Notes: generated by a model not told the origin, from the letters alone. Counted from the first letter of the stretch, positions 8,886 to 19,990 are shown. The stretch is DNA of 64,000 nt from Blepharisma japonicum (GCA_949751835.1 CATKHK010000061.1:124001-188000); one strand, 5' to 3'. Made by a program: numbers and translations.

Positions 8886-9863
8886 TTATATTATTGTTTT
8901 CGGAATCATGTGTTCTTGGAAATTCTTTGACGTCTCTACTATGCTTTGTCTCCATACCTCCCATAGTCTGGCTTGTAGAGATCTCATAAAGCAATCTACT
9001 CCATACTCCTTTGACTTAAGCCACTCTTCTGAAGCGATTTCATAAAAATGAAGAGATGGGTTTAATAACTTTTCTGTCCAAACAGGTCCAAGTCTTTGCT
9101 TTACACAAAGAACAAAGCTTGTAGGTGTCATATGGTCGCCTAATGACATCCAAACATCTATAGCTTTATCATAAAAATCCCTTGCAGGCTGGATGACTCT
9201 GATTTTGATATCCTGATTGAAAGGATTGACTTCTACAATATTCGTCACAAATTGGCTTGTGACTTGAAAAGTAGACAAAACTTTATTTGACAGTGACTGA
9301 ATATATCTTGATAATGACTCTAATGACTCAGGACGGATTATTGCTTCTAAGGGAAGACTTGCTCTCCTTAAAACTTTGTAAACTTTTGATGCGAACGTTT
9401 CGACAACTTCTTGGGCTACAACTAAAGGCTGAAGCTGTGAAAGATGTTTGGCACTTGGTAGAAGCCTGAATTCGTAGTTCGAAAGGTCAAGCTCTATTTG
9501 GATGTTGATTATTGTGTTGAAAAATGCATTTAATAATGAGTCTAAGTAATGACAATCCTTGTTATTTTCGATCCAAATTGTTTTCAAATTGAGCTCTTCA
9601 ATAAAGATTTGTTTGAATACGGAGTAGTCTAAGCACATGACTTGTTTTAAACATCTGATATAGACTTCAATTGTAAACTCCATACAATGATTGGATTGCC
9701 TGATATTCATAAACTCAAGCTCTCTTTGGAAGGCTGCTTTCCACTCTTCTCCAAGGTTCATAAGAAGGATTTGCTTTATTCCATATAGCTGTGGAAATTC
9801 CACAGGGTCTATCTCGTAATTAAAGCAAGAATAGTAAACAACTAGCTTTTCACTATTTGCCAT
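8886..9863 (-). CDS. Conserved-looking protein of unknown function
   Basis: A 325-residue, intronless open frame with balanced composition and TAA stop. It is mostly helical, rich in Trp and aromatic residues near the C-terminus (for example RPESLESLSRYIQSLSNKVL, DFYDKAIDVWMSLGDHM, SEEWLKSKEYGVDCFM). No signal peptide, membrane span or catalytic motif is seen. I do not recognise the family. The regular spacing of W/F/Y in the last third suggests an amphipathic helical bundle. Confidence 0.7.
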   Translation of the reverse strand: MANSEKLVVYYSCFNYEIDPVEFPQLYGIKQILLMNLGEEWKAAFQRELEFMNIRQSNHCMEFTIEVYIRCLKQVMCLDYSVFKQIFIEELNLKTIWIENNKDCHYLDSLLNAFFNTIINIQIELDLSNYEFRLLPSAKHLSQLQPLVVAQEVVETFASKVYKVLRRASLPLEAIIRPESLESLSRYIQSLSNKVLSTFQVTSQFVTNIVEVNPFNQDIKIRVIQPARDFYDKAIDVWMSLGDHMTPTSFVLCVKQRLGPVWTEKLLNPSLHFYEIASEEWLKSKEYGVDCFMRSLQARLWEVWRQSIVETSKNFQEHMIPKTII

Positions 9864-10769
9864 GCAGTTTTTATTATTATGACGTATGAAGTTAAATATG
9901 GTAATAAATATCGTAGGTGCAATAAATGGATAAATTTTATGTCACGATTTATAAATGGTTAGAAGAGTTTTTATTCTTATTTGCTAATTGAATTATGGAG
10001 GCCAAATTTTGGTTAGCATTGCCTGTAATAATTGAGAAGGCTGCTTAAAAAATGCAACTTTTACTTAAATTTTAAATTCTTGAAATTTCTTGAAATTTAT
10101 CTGATTTTACAAACATAAGAAAATGGTAATGCAAATCAATATTTTACTGCTTTAAAACAGCATCTATCCTAATATTTATAGACCTAAATAAAAATTCCGT
10201 CACTAAATAATGTTGTAATGAGTACAAATATTTATTTCAAGTTTGAGCTGCATTTCTATAATCTAGAAAATTAAGAAAATTGCCATTGGCCGAAATATGA
10301 AGATTAAAGCCTGCAATTTTTAATCGGTAAGGATTTTCGTTTCAATTGTTTAGACTCAATGTTTTAACATTCTATAGCTCTTTATATATTCTCATTGAAA
10401 TAACTCTTTCTCAATCAAGGTTTGATGTATTCCTTTATAACCATCCTTGAAATTATTTTAATTTTACCAATAAACATTTATAAGCCAAATGCCTTGAAAA
10501 TAGATATATTTCTTTTAAACTTAAAGCTCAAGCTTTAAATCGGTTACAATTTTAATTATAAACTTTATAAACGCTTTAAAACTTTTATATTAAATATAAT
10601 AGCTTCTAGACTATTTTTTTCATAAAATATTTATATTGTATTTTATAACCAATTTGATATATTTATTGGATAATCTAAGGATTAAATTAAAATCATGCTA
10701 TATAAGTAAAAAGTTTTCTTTTTACTAAATTTGCTATTTAGAATTTATAAAACTAAGCTAATTTGATTA
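9864..10769. other. Long AT-rich spacer
   Basis: About 900 bp between two minus-strand genes. Only short frames interrupted by TAA/TAG occur; the longest (minus strand near 10345-10445) is about 33 codons and has no convincing match. I see no RNA gene. Confidence 0.4.
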
Positions 10770-12047
10770 TTAAAAATCGTCATCATCTTCAATTAGCTCA
10801 ATTTCTATCTCTTCATTATGCTCTTCAGCTTCTTTTTTTTCCTGTGGGAATTGCATAGCTCTAACCGTATCATTTCTCAAATCCATGCAAAAAGAGATTC
10901 TTTTTTGGAACGCATGCTGAGGCTCATTAGTTCTGTATACATCTTCTAGTACCTTTGATCTCAAAACTGCTTTTTCGTGGTCAACTGTTGCTTCAATGAC
11001 TCCATCTCTAATAGCTTTTGCTACAATAAACTCAGTATCTGTTAATGGCAGGCCTAACTTATGGGCTATATCTTTTAAGGCTATAACAGAATAAGCGATA
11101 TTTATTTTCTTAAGCCCAGCTTTAATCACAATATGCCTTAGCCTTGCAACTAATGAAAGATTCATATCTTCGTTAAAGGCGTTTTGATAGTTTGCAATAA
11201 CTTGATTATATCTTTCAAGTTCTCCAGATCTGACAGCTCTTACCAAATCTACATAAGCACCAAGCCCTTTATACCCTACTAATGTTTTTCTGACAGGTAT
11301 TTCTCCCATCAATAACTGAACTACTACCTTTAGCTTTTCTACTGCAAGCTTAAACCCTGCTCCACTATTTTCTGGAGCTTTTCTTTGAGCCTGTATAAGT
11401 CTGTTTAGGGCTTCTGCATAGTTCAACCTTAAAGCATTAATCCTTCCTAAATAATATTGATTTCTGGCAATCTCAGCATATGGGGCATTTTCTGGAAATC
11501 CTGTCCTGTCAGCGAAATCTTGTGCTTGCTGGACTTTGTTTTTTAGTAAAAAGAATCTCAAAATCACATTAATTAGCGTCGCTTGAATAAAATTGTCATG
11601 TCTTAAGCAAGCTTGTCTATACCAGTCCAGGAATGGCTTTTCGTCAAGTTCTTGCTTGATTTCACAGGATAAAGCAAAATAATAGAATAATTTTGCAACA
11701 AATGGCTGAGCAGTGTAAGCTTGATGCTTTTCGATTTGCGCCAATGCGATTTGTTTGCTGGAATCGATATGTTTTTCTTTGATTAGGACCATGCAGATGA
11801 GGATATTAAGATAGGCTTCGACTTCAGGGGAGGAGAATTGAAGTTTAGAGGAAGACGTCGATTGGCCCCATGACGGATCTGTGCTGTAGAATGCTTTGTA
11901 AGCATTTGTGATGGAGTCTAAAGAGGATGACCGACGGAGTGAAGGAAGAAGTCTTAGAAGTAAAGCGCAGGCTTTGATGTCTTTAACTTGGCTTGCCTTT
12001 TCTACTTGGCCTAATGCTTTGACTAGATTGTCCCAGAACTCTCCCAT
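10770..12047 (-). CDS. PSMD3: 26S proteasome regulatory subunit Rpn3/PSMD3
   Basis: Non-ATPase subunit of the 19S proteasome lid. The 425-residue product has the helical TPR-like N-terminal part and the PCI domain toward the C-terminus, with family signatures such as LSLVARLRHIVIKAGLKKIN, IALKDIAHKLGL, EFIVAKAIRDGVIEATVDHE, AFQKRISFCMDLRN and AMQFP. The C-terminus is the acidic tail EEIEIELIEDDDDF, as in other Rpn3 proteins. It is somewhat shorter than the animal protein (about 530), mainly at the N-terminus. Intronless, TAA stop. Confidence 0.95.
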   Translation of the reverse strand: MGEFWDNLVKALGQVEKASQVKDIKACALLLRLLPSLRRSSSLDSITNAYKAFYSTDPSWGQSTSSSKLQFSSPEVEAYLNILICMVLIKEKHIDSSKQIALAQIEKHQAYTAQPFVAKLFYYFALSCEIKQELDEKPFLDWYRQACLRHDNFIQATLINVILRFFLLKNKVQQAQDFADRTGFPENAPYAEIARNQYYLGRINALRLNYAEALNRLIQAQRKAPENSGAGFKLAVEKLKVVVQLLMGEIPVRKTLVGYKGLGAYVDLVRAVRSGELERYNQVIANYQNAFNEDMNLSLVARLRHIVIKAGLKKINIAYSVIALKDIAHKLGLPLTDTEFIVAKAIRDGVIEATVDHEKAVLRSKVLEDVYRTNEPQHAFQKRISFCMDLRNDTVRAMQFPQEKKEAEEHNEEIEIELIEDDDDF

Positions 12048-12313
12048 TACTATTTATGATAAAATTTGAGTTAATAAATAAGAAAAGTTTTTCCAAAGAA
12101 TTGAGAGAAATATAGTTTATATGTTTATCATGATAATAAAATATTTAAAGACTATATATCAATGAATTGAACGATAAAATAGAAAATTTGGATAAAAGTT
12201 GTAAAAAGCAATTCTAAATAAGTAAAACAATTATTATCTGCTAACTTCTATCAACTGTGCTATTTAATAGTCAAATGTAAACAAATTATAATAAAAGCTC
12301 TTATTTAAGCTAA

Positions 12314-12943
12314 CTATTCAGTCAAACGCCCGGGGCCATAAGACTGTAAATAAGGCTCGAGCTCATGCTGGAGCTCGTGAACTTGATGCTTGCTAAAAGT
12401 AGTAAGAAAATGCTCTAGCACTTTTTCTATCACATATTCCTTGGTCACTGTTGCTCCTGCAGCCTTAAAATCAGCAACTACCTTCTTAGCATATTTCAAT
12501 GACTCTTTAACTTGGGCTGGCTTTAAAATATGTAAAAGCTTCTCATTTACACCATCATACAAAGTTTTCCCTTCGCGGCCAACATCTAGATCTTCAGTTT
12601 GCTCTAAATATCTAAGAAAATCACTGCCTTGCTTTCTATAAAGATCATAAACTAAGTCACGTTGCTCTTTAGTAAGGGTTGTGAGTTGATCAACTTCAGG
12701 ATACCATGATATTGGAGTTGGGTCTTCAGAGACGTGATCTCCGTATAATTCTTTAGATCTATACTTGGCATATTTTCCGATTTCGAGAGGATCAAACGTA
12801 TGCCAATGGAGGTGAGCATATTGAGGATAGTTGTCGTGCTGTTGCTTGAGATGGAGCCAATAAGGATCACTTCCTGAGAAGGACCGAACGCTTGGAAGGA
12901 ATTTTCTACTAAGCCGACTTAGCATATTTTTTATGGACAACAA
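12314..12943 (-). CDS. Mitochondrial protein of unknown function
   Basis: A 209-residue protein with a typical mitochondrial targeting sequence: basic, hydroxylated and free of acids (MLSIKNMLSRLSRKFLPSVRSFSG). The mature part is hydrophilic and aromatic-rich near the N-terminus (HLHWHTFDPLEIGKYAKYRS), with a helical C-terminal half. No membrane span or catalytic motif is visible. It could be a lineage-specific subunit of a respiratory complex, ATP synthase or mitoribosome, all rich in such proteins in ciliates; the sequence alone does not decide. Intronless, TAG stop. Confidence 0.7.
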   Translation of the reverse strand: MLSIKNMLSRLSRKFLPSVRSFSGSDPYWLHLKQQHDNYPQYAHLHWHTFDPLEIGKYAKYRSKELYGDHVSEDPTPISWYPEVDQLTTLTKEQRDLVYDLYRKQGSDFLRYLEQTEDLDVGREGKTLYDGVNEKLLHILKPAQVKESLKYAKKVVADFKAAGATVTKEYVIEKVLEHFLTTFSKHQVHELQHELEPYLQSYGPGRLTE

Positions 12944-14132
12944 AGATCAACTGATTTAAGAGGATATGACAAGATAATGATATAAAAGAAAATTATTAGG
13001 CTTCACCTTATTGAAAGATGAATTAGTTTACATATGGCATAATAAAATTTCTTATTTTGAGAAAGATTTCCATCCTAATGAATAATGTATAATTCTATTC
13101 TGATAATGAGAAAACATATAAATTAAGAAGGTAAGCTTAATTGGTATTTGTAAAATTTTTGTATATGCAATTTAGCATAGCTATATCATGTTTAAATTCA
13201 AATGTAAGATAAAGTAAAAGATATAATACGAAATTTATATTCTATGCCAGTATACTATCAGGCTATTAAATTAAAATATATGTCTTTTAGCATCTTAAAA
13301 GTTAATTTATTTTGATGTCTATTTAACAGGCAAATGAATTTAAAATGGCACCCAATATTAATTAAGCTAACTTACTAGCAACTCTCCTTGGCAAAAAATT
13401 ATAGTAAAAATCCTAACTTCTTATAAATTAGCTTGCAATAAAATAAAAGCTTCTAAATAAAGATATATTTAACGGAAATTTCAATTACGATCAGATATCT
13501 AACTAATTCTTTAGATTTAAAACAAAATTCTAAATAGACATAATATCTTTAAATTAAGAATTTTTATAAATGAGAGTAATAAAGTTGAAAATTTTTTATT
13601 TAACTTCATTTAAGCACTAATTGTTTTTTACAGCTATCATGCCTTACTGATGAAAAGCCATAAAAGACTGCAAAAAATTAATTTATATAATTTATATAAA
13701 AGGCATTAAACTTATCTTATTTCACATTTATCATATAAAATAGTTATGTCAAAATTCTTTTAATTTAAATTATTTATAAATGCTCCTAAAAAAATTTGAA
13801 ATCACTCTGGCTAATTTAATTTAATAATATCTGATTTGATTAAAATAATAAGTTTTATTTGTTATTTTTTATATTTTGTCAGCTTTAAAATCGACCACTA
13901 AATTCACTCATTTCACAACAAAAGCGTCATAAAATAATTTTATTCCAAGAATTTTGTATTTCCTTTTGCATTTTTAGAATAAAAAATTCTTCGGAGATAA
14001 TTATGGTAATAGGTAATGAAATTTTAGTTCTTTTTTTAATAACTATTAACGAGTTATAATCTATTTAATTCATACAATCGGTAAAGAAACAAAAAAACAT
14101 GATTCATTAGCTATATCATTTTATCCACCATC
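12944..14132. other. Long AT-rich spacer
   Basis: About 1.2 kb between divergently transcribed genes, so promoters for both should lie here. It is extremely AT-rich with frequent TAA/TAG in all frames. I see no gene, hairpin or RNA signature. Confidence 0.4.
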
Positions 14133-15104
14133 ATGGAATATGCATATATTTATTCAATGGGATGTATTATGAATGCAAATTCGTCATCTGAATTGACAAT
14201 TCTTTATAATGGAAAACTCTTCAGCATTGACACAACATGCACCTATAGCCAAATACTGGAGTATATTTCAGATAAAATTGGGAATAAGTCAACAATTCTT
14301 TCATTGAGTGATGGTGGCAATGCCTTCAGAATTCCAGATGAAGAGGCATGAAAAAATCTAACCTTTATTAAAAAAACAAAGCTGATTCTTATGGTAAATC
14401 CTGAAAAAATAACAGATATTTTCAGGATAAATACAATTGAAAATAAAGTTATTGATAAAGACTATAGGGTAGTTGGTCACAAACTAAATACATTTTTAGA
14501 AAAAATAGCCAACTTTGATACGCATTTAAAAGGATTTATTCGGTGCCTATCTTATTTATATATTAGATCTTGCTTACTTCCAACAAGCCTGAGCATTTTT
14601 TTAATTGTGATGAACCCTTATATAACCGAAATTCAAACTTCTCCGCCCTATATAATTATAAATGATAATTCTAGAAGCAAGATACCTGAGCAAATACTAT
14701 CTGTCCTTAATAATTGAGATTCTATGATCGAGAGTCTTCAAATAGTAGAAGACGATATGAATATTCTTATGTATAATCTTAATTTCTTGTTAACTCAAAG
14801 GGTAAACAGAAAAATCCATATCACATCAGGCAATAGATTGAACCTTTCTGGGTTAAAAATTGCTGAAAATAATATTAAAGTCCACAAAGCTTTAGATATT
14901 GTAAAGGCTTTGCAAACCAAGGTTAATGACTTTAAAGAAACTGTTAAGCATTCTTTAAATGTATATAAGGATGGACGAAGCACAGCAATGAAAAGGATTT
15001 GCTTGATGTGTAAAAAGGCAAAAGCGCATGGACCCCAAGAAATGTCATGGCTTTTTGGTATTGGAGATTATGCAGGAATTCCATCAGATATAAGATTTTA
15101 TTAA
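14133..15104 (+). CDS. Protein with N-terminal ubiquitin-like fold, unknown function
   Basis: A 323-residue protein read through two TGA Trp codons (14349-14351 and 14715-14717). Residues about 15-85 have the strand-strand-helix-strand pattern of a ubiquitin-like domain (SELTILYNGKLFSIDTTCTY, then YISDKIG, ILSLSDGG). The rest is helical, with a cysteine-containing end (ICLMCKKAKAH). The arrangement faintly resembles the N-terminal UBL of autophagy scaffold proteins (ATG11/FIP200), but the evidence is weak. Later ATGs at 14160 and 14169 are possible starts and would shorten it by about ten residues without touching the domain. No intron, TAA stop. Confidence 0.6.
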
Positions 15105-15374
15105 GTCGATCTAAATAAGTATCTTATATGGATATAATGATTTTGAGGTATTTAATTATCTTTTTGCATTAAAAATATAAAAATAATTCTGAAAAATATT
15201 AATTACAAAGAGATAATTATTTGTTTTATAAAACACTCTAAGAATAAAAAAACCAGTAAGATGTAAGAGAAATAGTTAAATGCAATTTATGCACACAAAT
15301 ATATTTATGATAAATTTGAATATATTATTAAAATCTAAGAATAGCGAGTTATTATACTCGATTTAGTAAACTTA

Positions 15375-16319
15375 TTAACCTAAACTTTTTCTCTCATAAG
15401 GACTATAAGAATTTTCTAGATCCATAGAGTTCGATCTTGAAAAAAGCCCTCTTCTTGCTTCAAACTGCTTTAATTGTCTCACAAACCCTTGGTTCGGCTC
15501 AACAACAAATCTTTGTTTTTTCAAATATTCCACACTTTGCTCAAATGAAATATCATACTCTTTCATCAAAAACATCGCAACAATGGTAGCACTTCTCGAA
15601 ACCCCTTGAGCACAATGCACTAAAACTGCTGCTTGGTCTCCAGCTTCACATAGTTGTTTAGCCTCTTCTATGAATTTGAACGCTTTATGAAAATGATAGT
15701 TTATTTTTTCTTTTGCATTGTCTTCGACAAAAACTCTGCAATATTTGACTCCTTGGCTTTTGAAAACATTTTTTACATTTCGTGTTGCGTTTATAATATG
15801 GGTGATGTTTAATATCTTTATGACATCATAATTTTCAGCATGAAAATGGCTACCTAAATACAAAAATTTTGGAATAATTTCATTTGGGTATCCGCATGGT
15901 ATAATCGGATATAGAGGAACATCTGACCCTTCCGTTAAAAAAGGATATTTATTTAAAAATTCTTCATATTCACCATCAAACAAATAAAGTTCTCTGCACT
16001 TATATGACTTCAGTAAAATTTCCAGATTTTGGGCTATAGTAGAATTTTCTGAATCGCTCCCTATTACAATGCAATACCTTCTTAGTTTCTGTAATGCATT
16101 GTTTTGAGGATATAATAAGCATACATCACTTAAAGAAAAATTTGAAGTGAAAGGGTGCTGAATAGGAATATGCAGGCTTTCTTTTAAATGCTTAATGTCG
16201 AATTTTCCTTTTGAGCGGATGTCAAATATGATTAAAGACTTTCTGAAATTTTGAGTCAGGTTGAAGAGGAACTTTACTCTATGGTTTTTCAAATCTTCTA
16301 TGTCTTCTGGACTCTGCAT
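15375..16319 (-). CDS. Rhodanese / dual-specificity protein phosphatase (MKP-like)
   Basis: A 314-residue phosphatase with an N-terminal rhodanese/CDC25-like domain (about 20-125; FDIRSKGKFDIKHLKESLHIP) and a C-terminal dual-specificity phosphatase domain (about 145-290). The active-site loop HCAQGVSRSAT carries nucleophile Cys236 and the P-loop Arg; Asp200 in FVEDNA is the likely general acid. The FLYLGS entry and the NITHIINATRNV segment are typical. This two-domain order is that of MAP kinase phosphatases and STYXL1-type proteins, but here the catalytic Cys is intact. The rhodanese module has no active-site Cys in the usual place and probably binds substrate. Intronless, TAA stop. Confidence 0.9.
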   Translation of the reverse strand: MQSPEDIEDLKNHRVKFLFNLTQNFRKSLIIFDIRSKGKFDIKHLKESLHIPIQHPFTSNFSLSDVCLLYPQNNALQKLRRYCIVIGSDSENSTIAQNLEILLKSYKCRELYLFDGEYEEFLNKYPFLTEGSDVPLYPIIPCGYPNEIIPKFLYLGSHFHAENYDVIKILNITHIINATRNVKNVFKSQGVKYCRVFVEDNAKEKINYHFHKAFKFIEEAKQLCEAGDQAAVLVHCAQGVSRSATIVAMFLMKEYDISFEQSVEYLKKQRFVVEPNQGFVRQLKQFEARRGLFSRSNSMDLENSYSPYERKSLG

Positions 16320-16774
16320 AATGGCTATATTAAAATTTAATATCTTTTTTGACTGTTTAATATTAACTTTTAAAAAAAATCAGAAACTGATTAAATATAT
16401 GTGTAGATCGAAACAATAATGGCGACTCACCTAAGCTCTCAAGTTGAAATGAAATTTGGTCTACTTAGCAATTGACATGCCTTCTCCGGCTATGTTTCTA
16501 ACTATAAAATTTCATCATAATTAATAAGCATTCAGTATTAACTAAATAAAGGAAAAATGAGTTCAATTAAAGGATTTATTCAAAAATAAGTCAAGAAAAA
16601 ATTTAAAAAATCGATTAATTTAATTTTAGCGAGAGAGTAAAAACTTGTATTTGAAATTTATATTTAATAGAGATAGCGACTCTAAATTGAATAAATTTGA
16701 AGTTGATGCTTATAACTATGAATTTATTAATTTAAAAGTCAAAAATCAATAAATTGTAGTTAAATTAAATAAAC
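16320..16774. other. Spacer with a 33-codon mini-ORF
   Basis: Mostly AT-rich. On the plus strand 16419-16520 an ATG-to-TAA frame of 33 codons (one TGA) has a less AT-rich, coding-like texture (MATHLSSQVEMKFGLLSN), but nothing shows that it is expressed. Confidence 0.3.
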
Positions 16775-18148
16775 CTAAGCCATCTCAATAGAGTTCTTCC
16801 AAAATATCGCTCCAAACACCAGTTTGCAGAATAGATTGATAACTGAAACTGCAACAGTAAATCTTTTAACCCCGTCACTCCCATCTCCAGTTCCGCTGAC
16901 CCAATTCTAAATACTATTTACACTCATGCTAAAATAAAGCCAAATCAGGTCATAAATTTCTGATGTAAGGATTGCTAAAAAAATAATTTTATATTTAGGA
17001 CCTGAGCCTACTCCAGTGTAGTAATAATATAATGCTAAAATTCCAATAATAAGCTAAATATTATATACATTGAAAAAATCTGGTCTGAGGAACATTACTA
17101 AGACTGAAAATAGAAGAAGCAAATAAGTAGACATTTGGGTAGCGAAAGACCATTTTATATTGCCTATATAAATCTTACCTAATGTTTTTTCTTTAAATTC
17201 GTCCATTTTTGCCGAAAATTGAAGTTCTGCTTCTTTGAATTTTGGATTTAAAAGAAGCCAGTCAGGTCCTATATTTTTTCCCAAAGCACTATGCAATTCA
17301 TTATAGTATTTTTCCATTTCCAACAGTTCTGTTTTATCCTCAGCTATAATATCTTCAAACTGCTTAATAATTCCTTCAAGATAAAGAGGCAAATTATGAA
17401 TCCATTGAAGAGCAAGCTGAATTGTCCCTGAAATTCTGTCTCCTGGCTTTTTCCCTCTTAATTCCAAAGTATCCTCATGCATCTGCTGATCAAGTAACGC
17501 ATTAAATGGCACAGCTACTTCTCCTAAGAAGGTAGTAGGATTGCCTCTATCTGTATCAAATACTTCAACTGAGATATCTTCAGTTCCTTGAGTCACATAA
17601 AATGAAAATGTTTCATTCCAAGTAGGATTTGAAGGATTTGGAACAGGCTGGGTCGTAATTTCTTGGTTTTCGCATGACACTCTTACAAGTGGAGCTCTAT
17701 TCCCTGTTAACCCGCCAGCTTTTAGTCCTTCTGCTTTTTTAACAGTCACTGTCAAGACGTTTTGCTGATTTTTTCCTTGATTAGCTTTAGCCTCGATATA
17801 TTGGCGCCTGGTATCAGATAATTTTTTTGTATTTTCCATGATGCTGTTTTTCAAAACGTCAACTCTGGATTTAATTAAGGTTTCTGCCTGGTAATAGCCT
17901 TGCGCAAACTCATCTAAAGTTAGCTCTGAATTTTGATCTTTATCTAATGATTTAAATATTTCCGTAAGCAAGACTTCATTAAATGGTTTTCCACTTTTCT
18001 TTGTTAAATATGCATGGAGTTCTTCAAAAGTGAGCTGCTTGTCATCATTTACGTCAATTTCCCTAAACTGGCTTTTAAGCTTGCTAATACGATCCTCCAT
18101 TGAAGGGCTTGAGACACGCAAATCTGATTCTATGCTAGCTCCACTCAT
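16775..18148 (-). CDS. EF-hand / C2 domain protein with C-terminal multi-pass membrane region
   Basis: Predicted 447 residues after removing 15-nt introns 17054-17068 and 16907-16921. N-terminal EF-hands (DVNDDKQLTFEE and DKDQNSELTLDE), a short coiled coil, then a C2 domain (about 125-245: LTVTVKKAEGLKAGG, NPTWNETFSF, ISVEVFDTD). After a helical linker the C-terminus has four or so membrane spans (TYLLLLFSVLVMF; LIIGILALYYY; IIFLAILTSEIYDLIWLYF; VAVSVINLFCKLVFGAIF), the last two visible only after splicing. EF-hand plus C2 plus membrane anchor suggests calcium-controlled membrane contact or fusion (inference). The frame extends upstream to ATG 18226, but those 26 residues look unlike protein; M at 18148 (MSGASIESDL) is preferred. 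Confidence 0.8.
16907..16921 (-). other. 15-nt intron 2 of the EF-hand/C2 gene
   Basis: Minus-strand GTAAATAGTATTTAG, removing two in-frame TAGs; the frame then continues to TAG at 16775. A at position 10. Confidence 0.85.
17054..17068 (-). other. 15-nt intron 1 of the EF-hand/C2 gene
   Basis: Minus-strand GTATATAATATTTAG; it carries an in-frame TAG and lies between two membrane spans. A at position 10. Confidence 0.85.
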
Positions 18149-18375
18149 ATTTTTTATTAGTTTTAATTTATTTTCAGCAATCATACCCTTGAAAATTGGC
18201 TGCTGAAAAATAAGAAAATTTAACATAAAATCATTTTTATACTATAAAGATGCAAATTTAGCAATTTTATTGCTTGATATATAAAGGAAAATCTTTATTG
18301 TGCTTTTTTATTAAAGTAGAATTATATTTTAGCGATTAAATATATTAGCTGTAAAGTTACATTATATAAAAAGAA

Positions 18376-19236
18376 ATGGGAACCTGCCAAATAAAAATCC
18401 ATGAATTAAAAGATGCCCTAATCATTTGTCACCCAACAAACAAATTTGATGACATGAAAAAGAACCCAGAATCCTTATTAAAAACAGTGGTTATAGAGTC
18501 TAAGCTACTTTCACCAGAAAAAGACCCAGAATTCAAGCATATCCAAACATTTTTTGAACTCCACAGAAACAAAATTCATACTGAAGTGGGTTATTATTAC
18601 CAAAAAATAATCAACAGTAATGAAATAGAAATATCTGAGATAAATTTTAAATTTCATCCTCTGAGATCAAGGCAAACTAAGTATTTAAGTTTGCTGCTTC
18701 CTTACTGCCTTCATATCAGTCATTTGAATTTATGGAATACTGAGCTTGGAAATAGAGGAGTCCGATATATAACTAAAGTTCTTCATAATATTCCAAACTT
18801 AATAGAACTTAGTATTGAGGAAAATGATATAGATGAAGAAGGAATTGAATATTTTTCAAAAGGATTAGAAACTCTTAAGTCATTAAAAGTAGTTTCTATC
18901 AGCAGAAATCGAATTGGACTCAAAGGAGCACTAGGCTTATCCAATGCATTTTCCGCCCTACGTAAACTTGAAATGATTTATCTAGACAACACAGAAATCA
19001 CGTCAGAGCAGCTTTCAATTCTCAGCCAAGGTCTTACTAATCTTATAGACCTAAAAAAGCTCAGCCTTTCTTTCAATTTACTTGACAATAATGGCGTAAA
19101 TGTTTTAAGGAGAATGTTTGACATTTTTAAAATTCTTTGTGAAGTCAATTTAATAGGAAACAATATAAGTGAAACTGAAGTAGAACTTTTGTTACAAGAT
19201 TATATACATATAAATATAAATGTGTGAGCGGGATAG
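18376..19236 (+). CDS. Leucine-rich repeat protein (RNase-inhibitor type)
   Basis: A 286-residue cytosolic protein with at least four ribonuclease-inhibitor-type LRRs from about residue 110 (ISHLNLWNTELGNRGVRYI, LIELSIEENDIDEEGIEYFS, LKVVSISRNRIGLKGALGLS, LEMIYLDNTEITSEQLSIL, LKKLSLSFNLLDNNGVNVL). The N-terminal 100 residues are not repetitive. The codon at 19225 is TGA (Trp); the protein ends WAG at TAG 19234-19236. No signal or catalytic domain is present, so it is probably a binding scaffold. Confidence 0.85.
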
Positions 19237-19287
19237 ATTAGTTTTTTATTTTGATTAATTTTCATAAGAAGTTAAGATTTATGGTTT

Positions 19288-19710
19288 TTAGAAAGGCCTT
19301 ATGACTTCAGGTGCAATTGCCGAGCCATAAAATAAGCTGAATAGTAAAGTGTTCTTTATTTTAGGTCTAATTCCACGAGAAAGGCATAAAACTAAGATTG
19401 TGCCTGATACTAAGCTAAGGGTTCTGATTCCTACACTGTAGTCTTTTAAAAGCTCTGTTCGCTTTTCTCTTACAACAGTTAAATAGCCTAGCCATTCTGG
19501 CTTATAAGATTGATATAAAGCTTTAGCATCTTCTTTTTCCTTTTTATAAAATTTAGAACCTTGCGCAATTGCAGTTCCAAGTGCAGATTTTAAAGAAGTT
19601 TCTGCTTTATCTGTTTCAGACTTTATCCAAGTTCTTGAGCTGGCAATGGTGTCACCTATTGAAGACTTCCATGATTCCAAAGTTTCTTTAAATGGATCAA
19701 ATACTCCCAT
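19288..19710 (-). CDS. Small protein with C-terminal hydrophobic segments, possibly MICOS MIC26/27-like
   Basis: 140 residues. The N-terminal 75 are helical and charged (WIKSETDKAETSLKSALGTA, KFYKKEKEDAKALYQ), followed by two hydrophobic stretches separated by a basic turn (SVGIRTLSLVSGTILVLCLS, RGIRPKIKN, TLLFSLFYGSAIAPEVI). This helix plus small-residue hairpin is reminiscent of apolipoprotein O-like MICOS subunits that bind cardiolipin in mitochondrial cristae, but the glycine zipper is poor, so the call is tentative. Intronless, TAA stop. It converges on the LRR gene, 51 nt away. Confidence 0.55.
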   Translation of the reverse strand: MGVFDPFKETLESWKSSIGDTIASSRTWIKSETDKAETSLKSALGTAIAQGSKFYKKEKEDAKALYQSYKPEWLGYLTVVREKRTELLKDYSVGIRTLSLVSGTILVLCLSRGIRPKIKNTLLFSLFYGSAIAPEVIRPF

Positions 19711-19990
19711 ATTTTATATTATTGAAATCAAACTCTTTTCTAATAATTTACTAGGCTACAAATTAATTCCCCCTTATTATTAGCTCTCTAATTTATTAGG
19801 CCTTACTTATGCTTTATCCATAATCGTATCTCATTTAAAAATATTAAATTTCAAAAGGGAACCTTCGGAAAATGCAGGATGAACACTTTTAAATAAACCT
19901 GATGGTTATTCAAGAGAAGATTAGATTTATAACAAAAGTCTGTCTAAACGCTAAAGATAAGCTTTAAAAAATAAATTATGAGTTAATATT

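Noticed and set aside
10345-10445. 33-codon minus-strand frame in the 9.9-10.8 kb spacer
   Set aside because: Short, bounded by TAA on both sides, no start and no recognisable similarity.
16419-16520. 33-codon mini-ORF from ATG to TAA
   Set aside because: Too short to support on texture alone, no motif, no splice; mentioned only within the spacer entry.
18149-18226. 26-residue N-terminal extension of the EF-hand/C2 protein
   Set aside because: AT-rich, hydrophobic-basic and unlike the following EF-hand region; kept only as an alternative start.
19222-19236. Possible 15-nt intron (GTGTGAGCGGGATAG) at the end of the LRR gene
   Set aside because: Position 10 is G, not A as in all other introns here, and the TGA inside is simply Trp followed two codons later by TAG.
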